The notes: a model not told the origin generated them from the sequence alone. A DNA stretch of 64,000 nt from Gammaproteobacteria bacterium (GCA_028818225.1 JAPPOG010000004.1:131213-195212), one strand, 5' to 3'; counted from the first letter of the stretch, positions 44,207 to 54,122 are shown. Numbers and translations are program-made.

Positions 44207-45418
44207 ATGACATCAAAGGACGGCATCTGGCAGCATCAGGAATTCAGACTCTATCTCGGGTCAACCGCTTTTTCCGGCATTGCGTTCGCGATGCAGCAAC
44301 TTCTTATAAGCTGGATACTCATTGGTATCCTCGAATTACCCGCGACTCAGGTAGGTGTCATCCAGGCGACGGTGGGTATACCCGGATTATTTGTGATGTT
44401 GCTCGGTGGAGCACGGGCAGACGATCATGATCCACGTAGCCTGCTAATTGTAGTCTATTCCTATGCGCCACTACTGCCGCTTTTTCTAATAATTATTATC
44501 AATTTGGATCAGTTAACGATCTGGTCCGTGTTGCTTTGGGGATTGGGGATGAGTTTTTGTGTTTCTTATTCCAGTCCTGCCCAGCAGGCCATATTGAATC
44601 GAATCGCCAAATCTGATGTGCAGATTGCAGTGTCTGCAGCGACAGCAATCGCTTTTATGGTACAGATGCTGGGGCTCGGTGTAGCGGGGACCATGGATGA
44701 ATTGGGTCTTATCCCGGTCTTAAGTTTCCAAGCCGTCTGTGTTGCGCTGGGCGCCTTTGCAATTCGGCGTTTAAATCCGCAGCCACCAACTTACACCAAT
44801 ACGGAATCCGCTTTAAGTAGCATCGTTGCCGGGTTGAAAGCGATTTATCAGCAGAAAGTCATCATGCAGACGCTGCTTATAAATTTTGTTTCCAGTATTT
44901 TTAACGCTGGTGCGTTTATGACTGTCTTCCCATTTATCGTAAAACGAATTTATGAGGGCGATGCATTATTACTGTCTTTCCTGATGATAGTTTTTTACGG
45001 TGGTGCAACGGCATCAAATTTCATCATGATGCGAGTCATGCCGCTGGCGCGACCAGGAAGAATTTTTCTGATAATGCAGCTATCACGCATGCTCATTCTG
45101 GGAATTATGTGGATTCAGCCTGAATTCTGGATATTTGCTTTGGCAGCAATAGCCTGGGGTCTGAACATGGGTGTTACCACAACCCTGGCCCGCACTATCG
45201 TGCAAGAATCTGCGTCAGAAGAATATCGTGCACGTATCATGTCTGTGTACAGTTTGGGCTTTATTGGTAGTGCGCCAATTGGTGCACTGATTCTTGGCTG
45301 GATAATCGAAGCGTTTGGCACACTCAATGGATTCATTCCTTCCATGATGACTTCGGTCATTGTATTTTTTTATGGTGTACTGTTCACCGGAGTCTATAAA
45401 TATCGATCTCCCACTTGA
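44207..45418 (+). CDS. MFS transporter (second copy)
   Basis: This 403-residue protein has about 12 membrane helices and the MFS layout, with GLFVMLLGGARADDHDPRSLL in the first loop in place of the usual GxxxDRxxRR motif. The C-terminal half has the EYRARIMSVYSLGFIG and APIGALILGWIIEAFG signature of helix 10-11. Exporter of unknown substrate. Only distantly like the MFS at 10241-11464. No Shine-Dalgarno site is evident. Confidence 0.88.
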   Translation: MTSKDGIWQHQEFRLYLGSTAFSGIAFAMQQLLISWILIGILELPATQVGVIQATVGIPGLFVMLLGGARADDHDPRSLLIVVYSYAPLLPLFLIIIINLDQLTIWSVLLWGLGMSFCVSYSSPAQQAILNRIAKSDVQIAVSAATAIAFMVQMLGLGVAGTMDELGLIPVLSFQAVCVALGAFAIRRLNPQPPTYTNTESALSSIVAGLKAIYQQKVIMQTLLINFVSSIFNAGAFMTVFPFIVKRIYEGDALLLSFLMIVFYGGATASNFIMMRVMPLARPGRIFLIMQLSRMLILGIMWIQPEFWIFALAAIAWGLNMGVTTTLARTIVQESASEEYRARIMSVYSLGFIGSAPIGALILGWIIEAFGTLNGFIPSMMTSVIVFFYGVLFTGVYKYRSPT

Positions 45419-45511
45419 TTTTTAATGTCACGCTTTGGCACACAAATTAGTGGATTCCAGGTATTAAAAAAGCGTAAGCTCAATTTCCTTGTTGGTACAA
45501 AATAAGAAGGA

Positions 45512-46051
45512 ATGGCGATGAAAACTCTGCTTCGTTTTAATACTGCGGCGTTAATCCTGCTACTCGCAGCTTGTGTAAACACTTCCTCGCTGGATATGAA
45601 TGCGCTATCCGCTGCTGAAATTAACAATTTTCGTGCGCCCGAAGCTGACGTACTTTCCACCGGTCAGCCTACTGCAGAACAGTTACGGGTCATGGCAAAT
45701 TCAGGAGTCAGGCATGTAATCAGCTTACGACCCGAAGCAGAAGATACAGGCTTCGATGAGGAGGCGATGGTGGAGGCACTGGGAATGAGTTTTACCCGAA
45801 TTCCTGTTTCTGTAGGAGATGGAGGGATTAATGGCGAGAATGCGCAGTCGCTTCAGGCTCTTCTCGCAGAGTTTGAAGGAGAAGGCGTGGTTGTGCACTG
45901 CGCAACCGGTAATCGAGTTGGTGCACTGATCTCCGTTTCTGAATTCGCCGAAGGAAATGGACTCGAAGCCTCAATCTCTGAGGGTGCCCGTTGGGGCATG
46001 ACTTCGGAGCGTCTGCAGGGCATAGTCAGACAGAATCTTTCCGCTAATTGA
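45512..46051 (+). CDS. DUF442/tyrosine-phosphatase-like lipoprotein
   Basis: This 179-residue lipoprotein (lipobox LLAAC) has the phosphatase P-loop as HCATGNRVGAL near residue 131. This is CX4R, one residue shorter than the CX5R of classical tyrosine phosphatases, a form found in DUF442/beta-lactamase-hydrolase-like proteins. Other blocks are FRAPEADVLSTGQPTAEQL and SGVRHVISLRPE. Probably periplasmic; it may be a phosphatase or a persulfide-related protein. Function uncertain. Confidence 0.82.
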   Translation: MAMKTLLRFNTAALILLLAACVNTSSLDMNALSAAEINNFRAPEADVLSTGQPTAEQLRVMANSGVRHVISLRPEAEDTGFDEEAMVEALGMSFTRIPVSVGDGGINGENAQSLQALLAEFEGEGVVVHCATGNRVGALISVSEFAEGNGLEASISEGARWGMTSERLQGIVRQNLSAN

Positions 46052-46090
46052 TTTGTATCAGCATGCCTGATCCATTCACTCGCTAGCACT

Positions 46091-46113
46091 TACCTGTTCA
46101 AAAGGAACAGGTA
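46091..46113. repeat. 9-bp inverted repeat between convergent genes
   Basis: TACCTGTTC (46091-46099) and GAACAGGTA (46105-46113) form a perfect stem around the 5-nt loop AAAAG, between the convergent phosphatase and membrane-protein genes. No T-run follows, so it is at best a weak bidirectional terminator. Confidence 0.4.
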
Positions 46114-46169
46114 TGTGCGATGCGAATGTCATTGCAATTCTTTTTTCAGCTTTAACTATACTTCTTTTT

Positions 46170-46634
46170 TCAGCCGCGTTTCCTGTGCCTGAAAGCGATT
46201 CTTCCCGCGTAATGCCAAAGACTGAACGATATTGTTGTCATCGTTTGCTCGAGCAATTCCGCATTGCCCGATGCTTCCGCTCTGGCTCGCAAGGCCTCCG
46301 TCATCTTTTCCTGCAATTCGCGGTGGGTAAAGCCCACAATTACTGCAGTTAGAATAAGGAATCCAGCCCAGAGTCCGAATAAATCCAGCTCGATGATGAA
46401 CCTTTCCGGATAAAGACTCGCGAAGAGCGCGACTGCCAGGAAAGTAAAGAAGGCTCCCAAGACACCAGAGCGAATTCCCAGGTAGTAGGAGCTTAAAAGT
46501 ACCGGCAGATAGAAAAAATTGAGAAACGAAAGTTTCGAATCTACAAACCAAACGATGGCGCTTACGAAAACCAGTATGACGAGAATAAAAACGCCTTCAA
46601 AATTCTCGATCAGGTATTGTTTGAATGCTTCCAT
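46170..46634 (-). CDS. Membrane protein resembling DUF4118 / histidine-kinase N-terminus
   Basis: This 154-residue protein has about four helices in the first 105 residues with FYLPVLLSSYYLGIRSGVLGAFF, reminiscent of the four-helix membrane domain (DUF4118) at the N-terminus of KdpD-like kinases. It then ends with a helical linker and a basic tail, without any kinase domain. It may be a truncated kinase or a stand-alone membrane domain. The frame does not continue in a meaningful way past the stop. Confidence 0.6.
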   Translation of the reverse strand: MEAFKQYLIENFEGVFILVILVFVSAIVWFVDSKLSFLNFFYLPVLLSSYYLGIRSGVLGAFFTFLAVALFASLYPERFIIELDLFGLWAGFLILTAVIVGFTHRELQEKMTEALRARAEASGNAELLEQTMTTISFSLWHYAGRIAFRHRKRG

Positions 46635-46980
46635 TATTGTATCTAAATCCTTGCGAAAGGATGGGTACAGCGATTATGTTCCTGAGCACCTATTATAGCC
46701 TTATTGCGAGCTAATGAATTAGTCCCAGGGGGGGCATTCTACGGTTAGATGAGGAAAAAGTGGGTAAGATTTAAGCACTGTTGCCACACCCTAACAACTC
46801 TAATGATTTCAATGCGACACTTGTTATGGTGCCGTGAAAACAGGAATTATCTATCGCCAGTCCTAATGTTGCTCAAATCGCTTGATTAATAATTATGCTG
46901 GAATCCTGACCCTGAACAGGGATCCTATTTCTAAATCGGTCTCACTCTGGTTAGAGTTCCAGACTTGGAGGGACAGTATA
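46635..46980. other. 346-bp divergent intergenic region
   Basis: It separates a minus-strand membrane gene from a plus-strand lipoprotein-like gene and should hold both promoters. I see no hairpin, tRNA or repeat. Confidence 0.5.
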
Positions 46981-47511
46981 GTGAAAATTGTGGTCATTTC
47001 TTTTACCTGTTTGGCACTTTTCACCTGTCGCAGTGCTGACCTGGCGAATTGGCCACGGGATTTGCCTGCTCGACAATACTTTGTCGCAGTCTATGAGGCT
47101 GATGAAATTAACCAGGAAGTGCAGTCCCGTGAAGCCTATCTGCAGTGGATACTGAGTTTCTATGCAGGCACTGTTGTTGCGCCAACAGGTTGGAATGAAA
47201 TGCAGTTGGCAGTAGTGGAGTCCGCGCCAGCGGACAGAAAAGTGGAGCTGGAAGAGCAGCTTTTTCTGCTTGGGAGACAGATTGCCGCAGAATGGGCAAA
47301 AGAGAATGCGGGCAGAGTCATTGATAGTCGGATGCTGGGTGTGTGGGGATCCGTATTACAGTTGGTAGTTGGAGCCGATCAGCAGCATGCGGCAATTCAG
47401 TTGATTAGCAGCGACGTCAGCGGGCTGCTGCAGAATCAGCTTAATTCAAGTGAAATCAATGATTTGCGCTATGAGGAGCGACTGGGGTTACAGCTATTTG
47501 GCGATTTTTGA
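46981..47511 (+). CDS. Putative lipoprotein of unknown function
   Basis: This protein of about 176 residues starts at GTG 46981 with GGAGGG about 9 nt upstream; the open frame reaches 46882 without a ribosome site. N-terminus VKIVVISFTCLALFTCRSAD fits a lipobox-like signal (LFTC). The body is helical with blocks such as YEADEINQEVQSREAYLQW and YAGTVVAPTGWNEM. No family recognised. Confidence 0.65.
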   Translation: MKIVVISFTCLALFTCRSADLANWPRDLPARQYFVAVYEADEINQEVQSREAYLQWILSFYAGTVVAPTGWNEMQLAVVESAPADRKVELEEQLFLLGRQIAAEWAKENAGRVIDSRMLGVWGSVLQLVVGADQQHAAIQLISSDVSGLLQNQLNSSEINDLRYEERLGLQLFGDF

Positions 47512-47579
47512 ATCGGTTTACCCACCATTACAGGAATTCTATCGATCAGTAATTGACTTCTGGGATTTTGCCTCTATAT

Positions 47580-47606
47580 TTGGTCAGACCAATTTGGTCC
47601 GACCAA
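47580..47606. promoter_or_regulatory. Two tandem perfect FadR/GntR-type palindromes
   Basis: TTGGTCAGACCAA (47580-47592) and TTGGTCCGACCAA (47594-47606) are two perfect 6-1-6 inverted repeats with 14-bp centre-to-centre spacing. Both match the TGGTnnnACCA core bound by FadR-subfamily GntR regulators. They end 22 bp before the regulator ATG, so autoregulation and control of the RND pump downstream are likely. Confidence 0.85.
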
Positions 47607-47628
47607 TTCCAGGTTTTTGAATAATCCC

Positions 47629-48354
47629 ATGACCACAGAAAACTCGATCAGTTTCGAGATCGCCACCAGACTGCGCACCGAAATTCTCAGGCAACGCTTC
47701 CAGAGTGGCGATCGTTTGCCCTCTGAGCGGGATCTCGCAGCGCGCTTCGACTCCAGTCGGGGTGCTGTGCGTGAGGCGCTATCGCAACTGGAACAATCAG
47801 GATTGATCGATATTCAACCTGGCGGTGCCCGAGTAAAACCGATTGAGGCCGCCAGTATCTCGGTCCTGGGGCCGCTTATGTCTCTGGACGAAGTTCCCGA
47901 TCCGGCATTGGTGGATCAGTTTTTACAGACTTTTGGTGCTTTATCCGCACTAACTGCACGTGAAGCAATAAAGCAGGCCAATGATGAAGACATGATCCGG
48001 TTGCGCAGAATGGTCGTAAACCTTAATAGACAATCAAAAGACTTTGAATCGATGCAACCTCCCTGGCGAGAATTCCTCGAAGAATTGGCAAACGTGGCAG
48101 ACAACCTGGTTGTTCATTTAATCAGTAATGATCTAAAGACTCATTTTGTAGAACAGATGCTGCAACTGGGATTCGTTCCAAAATTGCGCAAAACGGCGGT
48201 AAACGAAGTGCTGTCAGACTTGCAAAAGGCCGTGGCAGCCAGGGATGGGAATCAGGCGCAGGCCGCAGTGCAGGCCTACTTTGATGAAGTGAGAGGAGCC
48301 GTTCGCGAGCTGATTCATAGCCGTCTAGGGGAAAATCGGCGGCAGGCCGTGTAG
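47629..48354 (+). CDS. FadR-subfamily GntR transcriptional regulator
   Basis: This protein of 241 residues starts at ATG 47629 (MTTENSISFEI); a TTG lies 12 nt upstream. The winged helix (about 10-75) has RLPSERDLAARFDSSRGAVREALSQLEQSGL, and the C-terminal helical FCD-like domain binds an unknown acid or metabolite. Its own promoter has two perfect tandem palindromes. RND adaptor and pump genes follow 89 nt downstream in the same direction, so it probably controls efflux. Confidence 0.93.
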   Translation: MTTENSISFEIATRLRTEILRQRFQSGDRLPSERDLAARFDSSRGAVREALSQLEQSGLIDIQPGGARVKPIEAASISVLGPLMSLDEVPDPALVDQFLQTFGALSALTAREAIKQANDEDMIRLRRMVVNLNRQSKDFESMQPPWREFLEELANVADNLVVHLISNDLKTHFVEQMLQLGFVPKLRKTAVNEVLSDLQKAVAARDGNQAQAAVQAYFDEVRGAVRELIHSRLGENRRQAV

Positions 48355-48443
48355 AGAGATCACGAACAATAAGTAGAAGGAAGAGCAGCAGTTTTGACCA
48401 TGCTCAGGGTTAGTAAGGTGAAATTTAGTTTTGGAGATTTGCA

Positions 48444-49610
48444 GTGAAACGAATATTAGCTCCAGTATTTATTTTGGGAAGTTGTATTGCGATTGCCATA
48501 TTTATGGTTCGCACGCCGACGACTGTCGAGGAAGTGGCTCTGGAAGTAATCCCTGTCGCTGTCAGAGTGCAACAAGTTGATCTGAGTTCGGTTCAGTTAA
48601 CGGTGGAATCCCAAGGTAAAGTGCAGGCAGCCCAGATAGCTAACCTGTCGGCTCCAGTGGCTGGGCCGGTGGCCTGGATTTCACCGACCATGGAGGCAGG
48701 TGGCTTCGTAGCCGCAGGTGAAGAACTGTTGCGGCTGGAAACCAGTGATTTCCAGACCATGCGCGCACGCAGTCAAGCGGCAATGCAGCAGGCCAAAGCC
48801 GAATCTGAGCATGCTGCGAGAGAATTTGAGCGGATGCAGGAACTGGCTAAAGAAAGACTTGCCAGTCAATCCCAACTCCAGGATGCGCAGCGCCTGGCAG
48901 AAGTTATGCGAGCCAGGTTGGCGGATGCGGAGGCTAATTACAATCAGGCTGAACTGGATCTGGAGCGATCCTCAATCAAGGCGCCGTTCGATGCCATCAT
49001 CCAGTCTCGGGATGTTGAACTTGGACAATATGTTAATCGTGCGCAGAGCGTGGCGGTTTTATATGGGGCCGACGAGGTGGAAGTGCGTGTACCACTCGCC
49101 ATTCGCCAATTAGGTTATCTGGATATTCCTCTTGGTCTGAGGGGTGAGTTGTCTGATGATGAGGCGCCAGATGTCACACTAACAGGCTTTTATGGTGGCG
49201 AAGAGCTGATGTGGAGCGGACAACTGGTTAGAATCGAAGCGCAGATCGATCCAAATAGTAACACTGTACAAACCATTATACGGGTAAAACAACCTCAGGC
49301 AGTTGATGGCAAAGCACATAAGCAAGGCATTCCACTACCAATCGGATTGTTCGTTGAAGCGGGGATAACTGGCAAGCAGGTCGAAGATGTTATTTCCTTG
49401 CCACGCTCAGTGATCCGCAATAATAACCAGGTGCTTGTGGTTGATGCAGAAAATAAAATGTATTTCCGGGATGTTGACATCTACCGTCTGGAAGAGGATC
49501 GGGTTTTGATCTCCAGCGGTCTACTCCCCGGAGAATATATTTGTACTTCACCAATCCAGGCCGTGGTAGACGGCATGAGTGTGCAACCCATCGAAGAATC
49601 CATAATTTAG
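48444..49610 (+). CDS. RND efflux periplasmic adaptor (HlyD/AcrA family)
   Basis: This 388-residue adaptor has an N-terminal membrane anchor (residues 5-22), a barrel-sandwich hybrid domain split by a coiled-coil (about 95-175; VAAGEELLRLETSDF, then helices, then LDLERSSIKAPFDAIIQSRDV), and a beta-barrel/C-terminal part. It links the RND pump to an outer-membrane channel. No channel gene is seen here, so a TolC elsewhere is likely. The RND pump gene follows at 12 nt. Confidence 0.93.
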   Translation: MKRILAPVFILGSCIAIAIFMVRTPTTVEEVALEVIPVAVRVQQVDLSSVQLTVESQGKVQAAQIANLSAPVAGPVAWISPTMEAGGFVAAGEELLRLETSDFQTMRARSQAAMQQAKAESEHAAREFERMQELAKERLASQSQLQDAQRLAEVMRARLADAEANYNQAELDLERSSIKAPFDAIIQSRDVELGQYVNRAQSVAVLYGADEVEVRVPLAIRQLGYLDIPLGLRGELSDDEAPDVTLTGFYGGEELMWSGQLVRIEAQIDPNSNTVQTIIRVKQPQAVDGKAHKQGIPLPIGLFVEAGITGKQVEDVISLPRSVIRNNNQVLVVDAENKMYFRDVDIYRLEEDRVLISSGLLPGEYICTSPIQAVVDGMSVQPIEESII

Positions 49611-49622
49611 GAAAGGCTGATA

Positions 49623-52600
49623 GTGCGTACCCCCATCACATGGTTTGTCCATAATCCGGTAGCCACCAATCTGATGATGATGATCTTCCTGGTGGGGGGC
49701 TTTATCTCTTACCTCAATCTTAATCAGGAAGAATTTCCCGACATTGATTTCGGTTTAATCCAGGTGAGTGTTGCCTATCTTGGTGCAACACCTGAGGAAG
49801 CTGAACTCGGTGTGTGTCTGCGTATCGAGGAGGCTCTGGAAGGCACCGAAGACATAGAGCGATTAACAACTACCGCAAGAGAAGGTGGCTGTGATGCGAC
49901 TCTACAGTTGACTACTGGAGCCGATCTGAATCGTGTGCTTAATGATGTCAAGGGAAAGATAGATGCGGTAACGACTTTCCCATTAGAAACTGAAAAGCCA
50001 ATCGTGCGTGCTTTCAGTAGCATGGGCAATGTCATGACCTTGGCACTGGCGTCGGATGCCGATGATCGCTATCTCAAGGAAGTAGCTGAAGGAATTCGTA
50101 ATGACATTATCGATCTCGACGAAGTTTCTTCGGTCAACATCGAATACATAAGACCCTTTGAAATTTCCATCGAGGTTTCTGAATTTGTATTACGCCAGTA
50201 TGGCCTGACGCTTGATCAAATTTCCCGTGCTATAGACCGCGCTTCATTGGATTTGCCCGGAGGAACAATTCGTTCTGATTCAGGTGAGATCTTGCTGCGC
50301 ACCAAGGGGCAGGTTTATACCGGCGATGAATACGAAAACATCGTGGTGCAATCTTATCCGGATGGAACACAGCTTACGCTCGGTGAAATAGCAACTATCC
50401 GGGATGGATTCGAGGAAGGCTATCTCGATGCCCGCCTGAATGGCACCAATGCTGCAGTCATCGACGTATTACGAGTAGGTGAAGAAGATATTGTAAGGGC
50501 GGCCCGGGAAGTTCGGGCCTGGATGGACTCTGCTGATCTGGACCTGCCAGAGGGGATGACTCTCCAGGTAATTACCGATTCCGCAATTGCCACCCAGGAT
50601 CGCATCGCTACAGTAGCGGAGAATGCCTACACCGGATTGATGTTAGTACTAGTAATTCTTGCCCTATTTTTGAGATTCAAGGTAGCCATCTGGGTAGCTG
50701 CAGGAATCCCGATCGCAATCGCCGGTGCACTGGCATTGTTTCCAACAGTTGCTCTAACAATCTCTTCACTGACTGTCATGGGATTCATCCTGGTCCTGGG
50801 AATTGTGGTAGACGATGCTATTGTTGTTGGAGAGCGCATACATGCTTATGAGCGCAAAGGCTATGCCAAAGATGAAGCTGCGATAGAGGGTACATTGGAA
50901 GTTTCAGTGCCAGTTATCTTTGGCGTGTTAACAACTATTGCCGCGTTCCTGCCCATTCTACTGTTGGATGGTCAAATGGGGGCATTCTTTAATGCTATTG
51001 GTGCAGTTGTGGTGTTCTGCCTATTTGCCAGTCTGGTTGAATCACAACTAATTCTTCCTGGTCATATCGCTCACCGTAAGACTGAGGGTTATTTAGGAGA
51101 AAATTGGCCTATCGTAAAACTCTGGCAAAACATGCAAGGCAAGATTGCTTATGGCATGGAGTACTTCGCTGAACATGGCTATCGCCGGGCACTAAAAAAG
51201 GTGCTGAAATACCGTTACGCTGCTTGGGCAATGGCCACCGGAGTCATCATAATTACTGTGGCACTATTAATGAGTGGTCGCGTTATCTTTCAATTTATGC
51301 CCAGTGTTGAAGGAGATGTAGTCTACGGTACGATTCAAATGCCGCCGGGAGTGCCCGCCCAGGTTACTGAAGATGCGATTGGCATAATTGAAGCAAAAGC
51401 ATTGGAGATAGTGGAGGAGCTTGAAGCGGAGCTGGTCGTGTTAAAAGCTACTGGCCAGGCACCACAATCGACCGAAAGAGTTGTAGATTCGGTTCTCACT
51501 ATTATAGGCGGCCGAGCACCACGGGGCGGTCCTGATAGTGCAGCGGGACGCCGTAATGCAGGATCGAGTAATCAGGCTGAAGTAGTGTTGTACCTGACCC
51601 CATTTTTCGATCGAGGGGAAATCAGTTCTGCAATCATTCGAGATCGCTGGCGCGAGAAAGTTGGAACGATTCCAGATGCGCTGGAACTGACTTTTGTGTC
51701 CGATGTATTTTCTGCCGGTGACGCAGTTAATTTTCGGCTTGAAGGTCGCGATGAAGACAACCTGAAGATTGCCTCAACGCAATTGCGGGAAGAACTGGCC
51801 CGATATCCTGGAGTATTTGATATTACTGACTCTTTCCGGGCTGGTAAGCAGGAAGTGCAAATAGAATTGCTAGAGCGGGGTAAGACCCTTGGTTTAACCC
51901 TGAATGATATCGCCACTCAGGTACGACAGGCGTTTTATGGCGCGGAATCTCAGCGCATACAAAGGGGTACCGATGATATTCGTGTCATGGTGCGCTATCC
52001 GGAAGCAGAGAGACGGTCTCTCGGGAATCTTGAAGAATTGATGATTCGCACCCCAAGTGGTGCCGAAGTGCCTTTCCTGAGTATTGCAGATTTCTCGCTG
52101 GGTAACAGTTATTCGAGTATTAACCGACAGGATGGACGTCGCATTATTACAGTACGTGCAGACGTTGATAGAACCGTAGTGAAGCCCGATGAAATCCGCC
52201 GTGAGATGATTACGACATTCCGCAATCAATGGCTTAGGGATCTGGACGTGGAGATGGTTGTCGGTGGAGAAGGTGAGCAGCAACTCGAATCCATGTCGGA
52301 TCTGTTTGCCACTTTTCCGGTGGCCATGATGGTAATCTTTGCCTTGTTAGCAATTCCGCTAAAATCCTATCTGCAACCCCTGGTCATCATGAGTGTAATC
52401 CCCTTTGGCGCAATCGGTGCAATTTGTGGCCACTTTATCATGGGGGCTGATCTCGTATTCTTCTCTATGCTGGGAATCATTGCGCTGAGTGGCGTGGTTG
52501 TAAATGCTAGCCTGGTATTAGTGGTTTCGATTAATCGCTTGCGTGCAGAAGGTATGGGCATGGTTAGCGCGGTTTCGAAAGCTGGAGAGATGCGATTCCG

Positions 52601-52829
52601 CCCTATCGTATTAACGTCGATTACAACGTTTATCGGGTTAATCCCGCTGATAATTACTGCGAATCCAGCAACGTTTTTCATAATCCCCATGGCAATTTCT
52701 CTGGCTTTCGGCGTTTTGTTTGCGACGATCATTACTTTATTTCTGGTGCCAAGTCTCTATCTGATACTGCATGACTTTATCGGGCATACTGACTCCGCCG
52801 AAGAGAGAGCGCTGGCATACCAGCACTAA
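49623..52829 (+). CDS. RND-family efflux permease (AcrB-type)
   Basis: This 1068-residue inner-membrane pump starts at GTG behind AGGAAAGG. It has the family layout of 12 helices and two large periplasmic loops, with NPVATNLMMMIFLVGGF at the start and VDDAIVVGERIHAYERKG in helix 4, where the Asp is part of the proton relay. It should export drugs, dyes or metabolites by proton antiport. It is coupled to the HlyD-family adaptor and the FadR-type regulator. Confidence 0.95.
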   Translation: MRTPITWFVHNPVATNLMMMIFLVGGFISYLNLNQEEFPDIDFGLIQVSVAYLGATPEEAELGVCLRIEEALEGTEDIERLTTTAREGGCDATLQLTTGADLNRVLNDVKGKIDAVTTFPLETEKPIVRAFSSMGNVMTLALASDADDRYLKEVAEGIRNDIIDLDEVSSVNIEYIRPFEISIEVSEFVLRQYGLTLDQISRAIDRASLDLPGGTIRSDSGEILLRTKGQVYTGDEYENIVVQSYPDGTQLTLGEIATIRDGFEEGYLDARLNGTNAAVIDVLRVGEEDIVRAAREVRAWMDSADLDLPEGMTLQVITDSAIATQDRIATVAENAYTGLMLVLVILALFLRFKVAIWVAAGIPIAIAGALALFPTVALTISSLTVMGFILVLGIVVDDAIVVGERIHAYERKGYAKDEAAIEGTLEVSVPVIFGVLTTIAAFLPILLLDGQMGAFFNAIGAVVVFCLFASLVESQLILPGHIAHRKTEGYLGENWPIVKLWQNMQGKIAYGMEYFAEHGYRRALKKVLKYRYAAWAMATGVIIITVALLMSGRVIFQFMPSVEGDVVYGTIQMPPGVPAQVTEDAIGIIEAKALEIVEELEAELVVLKATGQAPQSTERVVDSVLTIIGGRAPRGGPDSAAGRRNAGSSNQAEVVLYLTPFFDRGEISSAIIRDRWREKVGTIPDALELTFVSDVFSAGDAVNFRLEGRDEDNLKIASTQLREELARYPGVFDITDSFRAGKQEVQIELLERGKTLGLTLNDIATQVRQAFYGAESQRIQRGTDDIRVMVRYPEAERRSLGNLEELMIRTPSGAEVPFLSIADFSLGNSYSSINRQDGRRIITVRADVDRTVVKPDEIRREMITTFRNQWLRDLDVEMVVGGEGEQQLESMSDLFATFPVAMMVIFALLAIPLKSYLQPLVIMSVIPFGAIGAICGHFIMGADLVFFSMLGIIALSGVVVNASLVLVVSINRLRAEGMGMVSAVSKAGEMRFRPIVLTSITTFIGLIPLIITANPATFFIIPMAISLAFGVLFATIITLFLVPSLYLILHDFIGHTDSAEERALAYQH

Positions 52830-52901
52830 TTACATTACCCTTATCGCGTAATAGAGACACAGTAGCCATTGGATTGCAGCGCTGTGCTTATTGAGAAGAC
52901 T

Positions 52902-54122
52902 ATGCGTAGATATGTAGTTCCCCTCATGTTCGGTCTGGCCAGCAGTATCGTCAGCGCTCAACCAAATCGGATTGATTTAATCGATGAAGCGGCTCCAGAG
53001 CTCGCGCAATTCGGTGGTCATAGTGTGGGTGTGAGGACGCTGGAAGTTGTTGCCCCCAATCGAATCGATATCCTCAATACTCCCAGAGGTGGGGAGACAG
53101 CCTTTTATGAGCGCACGTTGACCCTGGAAATTTGGTATCCCGCCGATTTGCAAGGAGCGCAGCCCGGCACCCAATACCAGGCTATTACCCGTAATCCGGA
53201 AATTACAGCAACCCTGTCCGGTCGCGCAGTGCGCGATGCAGAACCATTAAGAGCCGATGGTCCTTATCCCCTAATTATTATCTCCCATGGTTACCCCGGT
53301 AATCGCTACTTGATGAGTCATACCGGCGAGAACCTGGCGAGTAAAGGCTATGTGGTGGCATCGATCGATCATGCAGAAAGTACTTATGATGATCAACAGG
53401 CTTTCTCTTCAACCCTTTATAATCGGCCTCTCGATCAACGTCATGTGCTGAATACACTTGCCCATCTATCTTCTCAACCTGATGGAATATTCAGTGAGAT
53501 GATAAATGCCGATTACACTGGAATTGTTGGTTATTCCATGGGCGGTTACGGATTGATTAATAATCTTGGAGGTGGATACACCGAAGAGATTATTAGTGGA
53601 TTCATGGCGCCTCCCAATCGCTTGCTACAAGAACATGCCACATCGAATCCTGATTACCGCAGCAATCTGGATGAAAGAATCCGGGCTGGTTTTGCTGTGG
53701 CACCCTGGGGTATGAATGCCGGCTTCTGGCAGGCTGAAGATCTGGCAGGTATTAATGTTCCAACTTTTTATTTGGCAGGGGATCAGGATACTGTTGCTGG
53801 ATATGAAAACGGGCCCAGGGCAATATATGAAGCGGCAGTAAACAGCGATCGTTTCTTATTAACCTTCCTCGGCGCTGGTCATAATGCCGGTGCTCCAATT
53901 CCCGTTCCTGCGGAACTGAATAATGCGGATAATAAGGATGCGGCAGCACACTATCGCGATGAAAATTGGGATAACGTAGTAATGAACAATATTATGGATC
54001 ATTACGTGACGGCATGGTTCGACTTTCACCTGAAAGGTATCGATCGCTCCGCAATAATTTCAGCAGTTCCGCCAGGATTTGAAGAAAGGCTTACGGTGGA
54101 ACACTTGTCTCCAGGGCAGTGA
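52902..54122 (+). CDS. Exported alpha/beta hydrolase (dienelactone/acetylhydrolase-like)
   Basis: This protein of about 406 residues starts at ATG 52902 (MRRYVVPLMFG) with a signal peptide ending SIVSAQ. It has the alpha/beta fold with oxyanion SHGYPGNRYL, nucleophile GYSMGGYG, acid region FYLAGDQDTVAGYENG and His in FLGAGHNAGAP. Substrate unknown; periplasmic ester or lactone hydrolysis is likely. It follows the RND pump by 72 nt. Confidence 0.9.
   Translation: MRRYVVPLMFGLASSIVSAQPNRIDLIDEAAPELAQFGGHSVGVRTLEVVAPNRIDILNTPRGGETAFYERTLTLEIWYPADLQGAQPGTQYQAITRNPEITATLSGRAVRDAEPLRADGPYPLIIISHGYPGNRYLMSHTGENLASKGYVVASIDHAESTYDDQQAFSSTLYNRPLDQRHVLNTLAHLSSQPDGIFSEMINADYTGIVGYSMGGYGLINNLGGGYTEEIISGFMAPPNRLLQEHATSNPDYRSNLDERIRAGFAVAPWGMNAGFWQAEDLAGINVPTFYLAGDQDTVAGYENGPRAIYEAAVNSDRFLLTFLGAGHNAGAPIPVPAELNNADNKDAAAHYRDENWDNVVMNNIMDHYVTAWFDFHLKGIDRSAIISAVPPGFEERLTVEHLSPGQ

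Noticed and set aside
46170-46172. TGA ending the DUF4118-like protein considered as another selenocysteine codon
   Set aside because: Reading on gives only KKKYS and then TAA, with no homology and no hairpin.
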